Below, in pieces: positions 1 to 5,163 of a stretch of DNA of 5,163 bases. A program made the position numbers and the translations under genes. The notes under the pieces are model-generated. The model saw only the letters and a program-made list of their open reading frames with translations. It was not told the origin of the DNA and did no database searches. The stretch lies in NCBI GenBank assembly GCA_955652255.1, contig CATPAW010000053.1, forward strand, positions 1 through 5,163, written 5' to 3'. The number at the start of each line of letters is the position of its first letter. The stretch's first letter is position 1. This DNA comes from an uncultured Chthoniobacterales bacterium (GTDB taxonomy: Bacteria; Verrucomicrobiota; Verrucomicrobiia; Chthoniobacterales; UBA10450).

Positions 1-5
1 CACTC

Positions 6-1556
6 TCATGGGGAATTGGCCGGACTGGGCGCGGCTGCAGATGCGCTGGGGCCGGGAGTAGCCGCCGGCGTGGAGTCATCAACATTTGTCGGCGCGCCTT
101 TTTTCTTTTTCGGTTTGTCGCTTTTTCCACCCAAAAAACTGTTCACCAGATCTTTCAGATCCCGCCCCACTACCTTTTCGAGCAAATTTGTCTTAGGTCG
201 TTCGACTGTTCCACTGACTTCGAAATCGACGGCGGAATAACCGGGCTCCTCTGTTGGCTGGAAATTGGCGCGGATTGGCTTGTACAGTTGCCCGCGAATT
301 TTTTCATTGATCGCCAGTCTCGAACTCAAATGAAGCTTCCCACGAAAGCTCACCGTCCCCGTCGCCGAAAGATGAATATTGGCCGAGCGCAAAACTAATT
401 CGTCGACCGCCACCGCGCCCGGGGTAAGATGATATTTCGCTTCCGCCTGGTCGAGATGCAGCTGGGTGAGTTCTTCGATTTGAAAAAGCTGTCCAAGCGC
501 GACGAGCAGATTGAATTGCCGAAGTTGCCCATCATGTAAAAAGATCTCGCCGCTTCCAGCTATTGCGTCCGGGTCCGTCGTTTTCCCTTCTGTTTTCAGA
601 TTACCCTCGAGCTTCCCTTGCAAAACGCCGCCGGGTCCGCCTGCCTCGGTAATAATTTGATCCGCCTGCACGCCGCGGAACTTCATCTCCACGTAAAACG
701 GCGATTCCTCTGTTTCCGGTTGCATGGTGAACCGACCGGTAACATCTCCCCCGCCCACATGCGCCGAAATCTGCGAAAGATCGAGACCGTTTGCATCATA
801 GCGTAACGGCGATCTCAATTGCTGGAGGAAAAAACGATCCCGCACCGATACCCTCGCCACCCGCGCATTCCCCTTCAAGGAAGACGCATTGTTCACGGCC
901 GCGCGAAAACCGACCCCTTCGAAACTTGCCACCGATTCGCTATCGCGACCGAGAAAACGAAAACTACCGTTGGTCAGACTGACCTTATGAACTTCGGAGA
1001 TGAATCCTGCGGCCGTATTTGTTTTCTCATTCGGATGCGGCCGCGGCTGTTTTGAGGGTATCGCGGTCACAGGACGGTCCGCCGCCAACGTGGTATTTTC
1101 TGTTTCGTGAGGGGAAGGATTCCCAGACTTAGCCGCGATTTTTGGAATGTCTTCCGGACGTTCGCGCCGTAAGTCCGGCAATCGCCATTTCCCGTCCGAG
1201 TTCTGCGGCCAAACGACGCTCGGACTAACAAGCGACACCTCCTTAATCACGAGCCGGCGCGAGAAAAGAGAAAAGAACGCAATTCGCAGACCAAAATTTT
1301 TCGCCTCGAGAAAGTTGCCACCAGTGCCGGTCGTTCCCTGCGCGATGGTGATGCCCGTGAGCTTCAAACCACTCCAAGGCGTAACGCTCATTCGTCCAAT
1401 TTTTAAGGTCGCGCCAAAGCGTTGGCGAAGTTCCTGCTGGATCCTCGCTTGTGTCCCTTGTGATTGCACATACAGGTTGAGGGCCAGAAAAAGGACCGCC
1501 CCAAGGATCAACAATCCGCCGATGAAAATAAATGCGAGGCGGCCGAATTTTTGCAC
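6..1556 (-). CDS. AsmA-like membrane-anchored envelope protein
   Basis: This complete gene encodes 516 residues starting at GTG. An in-frame TAA lies four codons upstream (1566-1568) with no other usual start between, so the GTG is the only good start; no clear Shine-Dalgarno precedes it. Residues 7-29 form one hydrophobic N-terminal helix, so the protein is probably anchored in the inner membrane with the rest in the periplasm. Residues about 33-130 resemble the AsmA N-terminal region: a short amphipathic segment, then beta-rich sequence with GLKLTGITI and VIKEVSLVSPSVVW. Residues about 133-185 are a Pro/Lys/Thr-rich linker. Residues about 186-470 are beta-strand-rich, and 333-450 match the AsmA-like C-terminal style (GSGEIFLHDGQL, LGQLFQIEELT, LSATGTVSFRGKL, FEVSGTVERPKTN). 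The tail (478-516) is Lys-rich, then Pro/Ala/Ser-rich. AsmA-family proteins are linked to outer-membrane assembly and phospholipid transport between membranes; the substrate here is unknown. The family call is firm and the exact role is inferred. Confidence 0.8.
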   Translation of the reverse strand: MQKFGRLAFIFIGGLLILGAVLFLALNLYVQSQGTQARIQQELRQRFGATLKIGRMSVTPWSGLKLTGITIAQGTTGTGGNFLEAKNFGLRIAFFSLFSRRLVIKEVSLVSPSVVWPQNSDGKWRLPDLRRERPEDIPKIAAKSGNPSPHETENTTLAADRPVTAIPSKQPRPHPNEKTNTAAGFISEVHKVSLTNGSFRFLGRDSESVASFEGVGFRAAVNNASSLKGNARVARVSVRDRFFLQQLRSPLRYDANGLDLSQISAHVGGGDVTGRFTMQPETEESPFYVEMKFRGVQADQIITEAGGPGGVLQGKLEGNLKTEGKTTDPDAIAGSGEIFLHDGQLRQFNLLVALGQLFQIEELTQLHLDQAEAKYHLTPGAVAVDELVLRSANIHLSATGTVSFRGKLHLSSRLAINEKIRGQLYKPIRANFQPTEEPGYSAVDFEVSGTVERPKTNLLEKVVGRDLKDLVNSFLGGKSDKPKKKKGAPTNVDDSTPAATPGPSASAAAPSPANSP

Positions 1557-1611
1557 GCGGAGACGTTACGCAGACCATGTTTGAAGAAAAGATGAAACGG
1601 AACCGGCCGAG
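1557..1611. promoter_or_regulatory. Short divergent intergenic region
   Basis: These 55 bp separate the divergent starts of the AsmA-like gene (minus) and the lipid kinase gene (plus), so at least one promoter for each should lie here or reach into the neighbouring 5' coding ends. I found no convincing -35/-10 pair on either strand and no Shine-Dalgarno at a good distance from either start. The region also contains a 12-codon ATG frame (1577-1615) whose TGA overlaps the kinase ATG. The regulatory role is inferred from gene layout only. Confidence 0.35.
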
Positions 1612-2478
1612 ATGACTGGTAGCACCCTGATTATTCTTAATCCGGCCGCGCACAGCGAGCGCGCCCAGCGAAAACGGGCGCACGTCGAATCGCTCGCGCG
1701 CGATTGTGTTGTCTGCGCCACGACCCGCACCGGCGAAGCCGAGTTGATGGCGCGACGCGGCGTAAAAGAAGGTTTCGAAAAAATTGTGGCTGCGGGAGGC
1801 GATGGCACAATCAACGAGGTGGTGAACGGACTGGCCGGCACTACTGCGACGCTCGGCCTTCTGCCAATCGGCACAATGAACGTGTTCGCGACCGAGCTCG
1901 GTTTGCCGGTGCACGATCTCGAACTTTGCTGGGATATCATTAGAGCGGACGGCACCCGCGCAGTAGATCTTCCGAAAGCGAACCAGAAATTTTTCGTTCA
2001 GCTCGCGGGCGTCGGCCTCGACGCTCAAGTCGTGAAAGAAACAAGCAGCCAATTAAAACGAAATTTTGGGCCGCTCAGTTATTTGATTTCCGCAGCTCAA
2101 ATCGCGGCGAGGCAACCGCCACGGCTCTTCATTCAATCGGACGACGCGTCGATTGAGGAAGGGTCATTCGTTCTTGTCGGCAACGGACGGCTCTACGGCG
2201 GCCCCTTCCCGTTTTTTAAACACGCGGTGATCGACGACGGCCTGTTGGACGTTATCGTCTTCAAGCGGCTCGGCTATCTCGAGATTATCAAATATCTTCA
2301 GGACGTTGTGTTTAGCTCCGAAATTCGCGTGCCGGAGATTGAATATTTCCAAACCAGCCGACTGCGTGTGGAAAGCGATCAATCCGTCCCGGTCGAAGTC
2401 GATGGGGAATTGGTCGGTAATTGCCCGGTGGAATTCAGTCTCCATGAGCGATCGCTGCGCGTCCTCGTGCCCGAATAA
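1612..2478 (+). CDS. YegS/DgkB-type diacylglycerol (lipid) kinase family protein
   Basis: This 288-residue protein has the usual length for the bacterial DAG-kinase catalytic family, which transfers phosphate from ATP to diacylglycerol or a related lipid at the inner face of the membrane. Motifs in order are: the N-terminal strand and loop IILNPAA (7-13); the nucleotide-binding GGDGT (62-66) followed by NEVVNGL (68-74); LPIGTMNVFA (84-93); the start of the second domain, LAGVGLDAQVV (131-141); NGRLYGG (191-197); DDGLLDVIVF (208-217); and VDGE (263-266), which carries the Asp and Glu expected near the active site. The ATG is preferred because the first strand begins at residue 5; no Shine-Dalgarno is seen. 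One oddity is Val91 where DgkB-type enzymes have Asp (GTxND). The real substrate could be DAG, an undecaprenol-like lipid or a sphingoid base; sequence alone cannot decide. It is the first of three co-oriented genes. Confidence 0.9.
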   Translation: MTGSTLIILNPAAHSERAQRKRAHVESLARDCVVCATTRTGEAELMARRGVKEGFEKIVAAGGDGTINEVVNGLAGTTATLGLLPIGTMNVFATELGLPVHDLELCWDIIRADGTRAVDLPKANQKFFVQLAGVGLDAQVVKETSSQLKRNFGPLSYLISAAQIAARQPPRLFIQSDDASIEEGSFVLVGNGRLYGGPFPFFKHAVIDDGLLDVIVFKRLGYLEIIKYLQDVVFSSEIRVPEIEYFQTSRLRVESDQSVPVEVDGELVGNCPVEFSLHERSLRVLVPE

Positions 2479-2496
2479 GATCGATCCGGCACAGGT

Positions 2497-2532
2497 CCGC
2501 CTACGGATGGATTCGTCCCACTGGCGAGGCGG
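2497..2532 (+). repeat. Inverted repeat CCGCCT/AGGCGG overlapping a hairpin
   Basis: CCGCCT (2497-2502) is the reverse complement of AGGCGG (2527-2532), with a 24-nt spacer. The right arm lies mostly in the loop of the stronger hairpin at 2518-2543, so the two pairings compete. A 6-bp match of this kind in GC-rich DNA can arise by chance. Confidence 0.3.
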
Positions 2533-2543
2533 CTTCGCCGTGG
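2518..2543 (+). repeat. Strong bulged hairpin between lipid kinase and rhomboid genes
   Basis: CCAC (2518-2521) pairs with GTGG (2540-2543) and GGCGA (2523-2527) pairs with TCGCC (2535-2539). This gives a 9-bp, mostly G/C stem with a single bulged T (2522) and a 7-nt loop. The sequence after it has no T-run on either strand, so it does not look like an intrinsic terminator. It lies 40 bp after the lipid kinase stop and about 80 bp before the rhomboid start. It could stabilise the mRNA 3' end, act as a REP-like intergenic repeat, or help Rho-dependent ending. The rest of the 2479-2622 gap also holds a short CACCGG direct repeat and no gene that I can support. Confidence 0.5.
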
Positions 2544-2622
2544 CAAACACCGGCGGCAGCACCGGACTTACGCCAATTGGAATTCTGCTGACAAAAAAGT
2601 CGCACTGCGATATCATTTTAGG

Positions 2623-3450
2623 GTGCGGCTGTCGCGGGGAAAACCATCATTGTTTGCGCAGCCGTGGAGAGAAAGCAGACGCGTCGTCCTGCTGGCCCTG
2701 ATCGGGCTGAATGTTGCCAGCTTCGTCGCGCAGCTCTTTCTCGACGCCTCTGCGCCCGGCTTTGTGCGCGATTATCTGGCGCTAAGCAATCACGGTGTCC
2801 ATGATGCTTACGCGTGGCAATTCGTCACTGCGACGCTGCTTTATGGCGGCCCGTGGCATTTCCTGGGAAACATGCTGGGGCTGTACATTCTCGGGCGCGA
2901 CCTGGAATCCATTCTCGGCCAACGCCATTTTTTGTATTTGTTTTTGAGCGGCGCAATCGGTGGCGAGCTCGGGCATTTGTTTCTAATGCCGTCAGAGACA
3001 ATTTTGTACGCGGCTAGTGGCGGCCTGGCCGCGATGCTCCTCGCCTACGCCACAATCCTCCCGGATTTGGACTTAATCGCATGGGGTGTCTCCCGTTTCT
3101 CAATTCGCTTGAAGGCCAAGCATGTCGCTGGTGCAATCCTGTTGCTGAGCTTGGTGATGCTGGCGATTGACCGAAATGGCGCGGTAATACACAGCGCGAT
3201 TCCAGGCGGCCTTGCCGCCGGCTGGCTTTACGCAAATTTGCTCGGCTTCGGGCACGCCTCGTGGGTGCGGCGACTGTTACATCGCCGCCGCGAAGCAGCC
3301 GAACGCGTGCAGCGCATGACGCCGGCGGAATTTATCGAGCGCGAAATCGATCCATTGCTGGAGAAAATTTCGCGCAAGGGAATCCAAAGTTTAACCCGGG
3401 CCGAGCGTCGCCTTCTGTCCCAGGCGCGCGAAAAAGTTGGTCAGGTTTAA
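2623..3450 (+). CDS. Rhomboid-family membrane protein, probably catalytically inactive
   Basis: This 275-residue integral membrane protein has about six hydrophobic segments (roughly 21-40, 66-90, 102-120, 127-147, 168-183 and 188-208). Rhomboid hallmarks are WHFLGNMLGLYILGRDLE (78-95), giving the HxxxN pair H79/N83, and AASGG (130-134), where S132 sits at the nucleophile position of GxSG. The last helix reads IHSAIPGGLAAG (189-200). Family members usually read xHxAHLGGxxAG here, so the catalytic His position is Ile193, while H190 matches a commonly present earlier His. Active rhomboids cut substrates within the membrane using a Ser-His pair; this one may only bind clients. A cytoplasmic tail (212-275), with EIDPLLEKISRKGIQSLT and then ERRLL, resembles the helical C-terminal module found on many environmental bacterial rhomboids. 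The start is GTG; TTG at 2650, preceded by GGGGA at about 9 nt, is an alternative. The frame is open back to the lipid kinase stop. Confidence 0.85.
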   Translation: MRLSRGKPSLFAQPWRESRRVVLLALIGLNVASFVAQLFLDASAPGFVRDYLALSNHGVHDAYAWQFVTATLLYGGPWHFLGNMLGLYILGRDLESILGQRHFLYLFLSGAIGGELGHLFLMPSETILYAASGGLAAMLLAYATILPDLDLIAWGVSRFSIRLKAKHVAGAILLLSLVMLAIDRNGAVIHSAIPGGLAAGWLYANLLGFGHASWVRRLLHRRREAAERVQRMTPAEFIEREIDPLLEKISRKGIQSLTRAERRLLSQAREKVGQV

Positions 3451-3502
3451 TCCGGTCAGTTCGCGGTTAAGATCGATAATAGTATTCCGTCCGGTTTCGC
3501 GG
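3451..3502 (+). repeat. Split direct repeat upstream of glnE
   Basis: TCCGGT followed by TTCGCGG occurs twice in the gap before glnE: at 3451-3456 plus 3460-3466 (3-nt insertion between halves) and at 3490-3495 plus 3496-3502 (no insertion). The halves repeat 39 and 36 nt apart, and the second copy ends about 11-14 nt before the glnE start. It may be a binding site pair or a remnant of a short duplication. No regulator is recognised. Confidence 0.35.
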
Positions 3503-3515
3503 CATCTTTCGCGTG

Positions 3516-5163
3516 ATGGAAAGCGCGAGTTGGATCAAAGAGAAATCCGCTGCCTCGCTCTATCCAGCGCAAGTTGAAACGACGCTGATTCAACTGAACG
3601 AAGCATGGCCGGTAGCTGCGGGCCCGCTGCCGGACGCGATCCAATGTTTTCCGCTAGGCGAGGCCGCGCTTCTTCACCTCTTCGCCGTCTCGAGCATCTG
3701 TGCGGCCCGGATTGTTCAGAATCCGGAGCTTCTGCTCTGGCTTTCGCAACCGGAAATTTGCCGGCAAGGTCGAGATCACATCGAGATGGCGAACGAACTT
3801 TATTGGACCGCCAATAGTGATGTCGCAGTAAATAACTTCCAAATTCTTCGCCGCTGGAAAAATAAGGAAATGACCCGGATCGCATTGCGCGAGCTCGCGA
3901 ATGCAGCGGCACTCGAAGAAACAACCGCCGAATTATCCCAACTCGCCGAAATTTGCGTGCGCGAAGTCTTTGCCCATTTGAATGCAAAATTCCGGGAATC
4001 TTTTGGGTCGCCCACGGCCGATTTTGCCATCCTGGCTCTTGGCAAACTGGGCGGCCGTGAGCTCAATCACAGTTCCGATGTCGATCTTATCTTTCTTTAC
4101 AGTGAAGAGGGCGAGCTCTCGCCGCGACTCTCATATCATCAATGGTTCAATCGCTTGGCCGAAAAAATTCTAGAGACGTTTTCCACGCGCGACCCGGAAG
4201 GCGCGCTTTTTCGGATCGATCTTCGCTTGCGTCCTGAAGGCTCGGCCGGTCCGCTCGCCCGCTCACTCGAAAGCATGGAAAATTACTACGCCGGCTTTGG
4301 GGAAACGTGGGAGCGGATTGCGTTGATCAAAGCGCGGGGAATCGCCGGCAGTCGCGAACTGGCCTACGAATTCTTGCGCCAACATCAGCCTTTCATTTAC
4401 CCGCACAGCCCGACCCCGGATCTGCTCGATGAAGTCGCAAACATCAAACGCCGGATAGAACGCGAAGCACTGGGAACGGACGAATTGGACCGGGACGTCA
4501 AGCTTGGGCGTGGCGGAATTCGTGAGGTCGAATTCGTTGTCCAAACGCTCCAGTTCATTCATGGCGGCCGCCACGCTTTCCTGCAGGAAACAAGCACCAT
4601 GAAGGCTTTGCGTGCCTTGGCGGAACTCGAATTGATCCCGCGGAAAGAAGTTGTCGATCTTGATCGCGCCTATCGCTTCCTCCGCCAGGTCGAGCACCGG
4701 TTGCAGATTGAAGCCGAACAACAAACTCACACCGTTCCGCGCGACCCGGTGGCTCTCAAAAGACTTGCGCGCAGTCTCGGGTTTGATTCGGCGAACGAAT
4801 TCAGCACGGCCCTCAAGAAGACGATGCAGAATGTTCGATCGATTTTCGATCGAGTCATTTCATCCGCCCCGGCCGAAGGTGCGCTGCCAGATCTGCGATT
4901 GTTCAAAGACGAAAAGTCGGCAGCCCGATCGCTTGCGGATTTATTGAAACCCACGTCGGCGTCGCACGTGGCGCCGCGCACAAAACAGGTTTTTGCAAAA
5001 CTGCGACCCGCCCTTCTCGAGCAAATGGCAAAGACAGCCGATCCAGACGCTGTTTTGAATCAGTTCGTCCGGTTCGTTGAAGCTTACGGACTGCGGGGCC
5101 TTCTTTTTGAACTGCTGGCCACCAATCCGACTTTTCTCGAATTAATGATCAAAACTCTCGATG
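3516..5163 (+). CDS. glnE: Bifunctional glutamine synthetase adenylyltransferase/adenylyl-removing enzyme, 5' part
   Basis: The frame runs without a stop from tandem GTG-ATG (3513/3516) to the window edge, giving 549 codons of a protein usually about 950 residues long. GlnE adds AMP to and removes AMP from glutamine synthetase in response to PII signalling, setting its activity to nitrogen supply in the cytoplasm. The N-terminal nucleotidyltransferase (adenylyl-removing) domain is intact: LGKLGGRELN (175-184), SSDVDLIFLY with metal-binding D188 and D190, FRIDLRLRPEG (232-242) and TWERIALIKAR (264-274). The helical middle part follows with KLGRGGIREVEF (329-340), YRFLRQVEHRLQ (386-397) and QQTHTVP (402-408). 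The second, adenylylating catalytic domain and its Asp motif lie beyond the window. A TAG at 3480-3482 limits upstream extension; no Shine-Dalgarno is seen, and the choice between GTG and ATG is open. No glnA or PII gene is visible nearby. Confidence 0.95.
   Translation, partial: MESASWIKEKSAASLYPAQVETTLIQLNEAWPVAAGPLPDAIQCFPLGEAALLHLFAVSSICAARIVQNPELLLWLSQPEICRQGRDHIEMANELYWTANSDVAVNNFQILRRWKNKEMTRIALRELANAAALEETTAELSQLAEICVREVFAHLNAKFRESFGSPTADFAILALGKLGGRELNHSSDVDLIFLYSEEGELSPRLSYHQWFNRLAEKILETFSTRDPEGALFRIDLRLRPEGSAGPLARSLESMENYYAGFGETWERIALIKARGIAGSRELAYEFLRQHQPFIYPHSPTPDLLDEVANIKRRIEREALGTDELDRDVKLGRGGIREVEFVVQTLQFIHGGRHAFLQETSTMKALRALAELELIPRKEVVDLDRAYRFLRQVEHRLQIEAEQQTHTVPRDPVALKRLARSLGFDSANEFSTALKKTMQNVRSIFDRVISSAPAEGALPDLRLFKDEKSAARSLADLLKPTSASHVAPRTKQVFAKLRPALLEQMAKTADPDAVLNQFVRFVEAYGLRGLLFELLATNPTFLELMIKTLD
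4835..4853 (+). repeat. Perfect 8-bp inverted repeat inside glnE
   Basis: TCGATCGA (4835-4842) and an identical copy (4846-4853) flank TTT. Because the 8-mer is its own reverse complement, the arms are both a direct and an inverted repeat and can form an 8-bp stem with a 3-nt loop. It codes for part of Arg-Ser-Ile-Phe-Asp-Arg in a helical region, and Ile and Arg codon choice could explain it by chance. Confidence 0.4.

Noticed and set aside
1243..2052. 269-codon minus-strand frame across the AsmA-like gene start and the lipid kinase gene
   Set aside because: It is antisense to the well-supported lipid kinase and overlaps the AsmA-like gene in another frame. Its product is Arg/His/Cys-rich with no recognisable motif, typical of a shadow frame in GC-rich coding DNA.
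2518..2543. Intrinsic terminator after the lipid kinase gene
   Set aside because: The stem is strong, but no T-run follows on either strand.
2521..2622. N-terminal extension of the rhomboid from an in-frame CTG at 2521
   Set aside because: The frame is open, but the extension is Arg/His-rich, CTG is a rare start, and the segment coincides with the hairpin; it looks non-coding.
2306..2701. 131-codon plus-strand frame bridging the lipid kinase end and the rhomboid start
   Set aside because: It overlaps conserved parts of both real genes in a different frame and its product has no domain signature.
3475..3480. GATAAT, a possible -10 element for glnE
   Set aside because: It matches five of six bases of TATAAT, but no acceptable -35 lies at normal spacing, so chance is likely.
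4263..4730. 155-codon minus-strand frame
   Set aside because: It is wholly antisense to conserved GlnE motifs, with no sign of a real protein family.

Overview
This is a moderately GC-rich bacterial chromosomal segment (mid-50s percent GC by eye) with four protein-coding genes packed closely together. No mobile element, CRISPR array, tRNA or rRNA was seen. The gene types, the scarcity of Shine-Dalgarno sequences, the frequent GTG starts and the sequence style of the rhomboid and GlnE proteins fit an uncultured soil-type bacterium, possibly Verrucomicrobiota. That placement is a family-level impression and has not been tested.

Layout. Positions 6-1556 on the minus strand hold a complete AsmA-like, membrane-anchored envelope protein. 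A 55-bp divergent gap (1557-1611) separates it from three plus-strand genes: a YegS/DgkB-type diacylglycerol (lipid) kinase (1612-2478), a six-helix rhomboid-family membrane protein (2623-3450), and the 5' part of glnE (3516 to the window end). glnE encodes the bifunctional glutamine synthetase adenylyltransferase/adenylyl-removing enzyme. It is open at the right edge: 549 codons are visible of a protein that is usually about 950 residues.

How the genes fit together. The AsmA-like protein, the lipid kinase and the rhomboid protein all act at or in the membrane, so the left two thirds of the window has an envelope/lipid theme. glnE is a nitrogen-control gene; no glutamine synthetase or PII gene is visible beside it. 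The three plus-strand genes are co-oriented with gaps of 144 and about 62-65 bp, so co-transcription is possible but not shown.

Most notable observations. The rhomboid protein keeps the catalytic serine, but the position where the family's catalytic histidine normally sits (xHLGG) reads Ile-Pro-Gly-Gly, and its GxSG motif is AxSG, which suggests a pseudoprotease. The lipid kinase has Val where DgkB-type enzymes have Asp in the GTxND motif. The 144-bp gap before the rhomboid gene contains a strong bulged hairpin and a competing inverted repeat. A split direct repeat lies just upstream of glnE. I did not find a convincing, wholly new multi-gene system here; most of the window is ordinary housekeeping and envelope genes.
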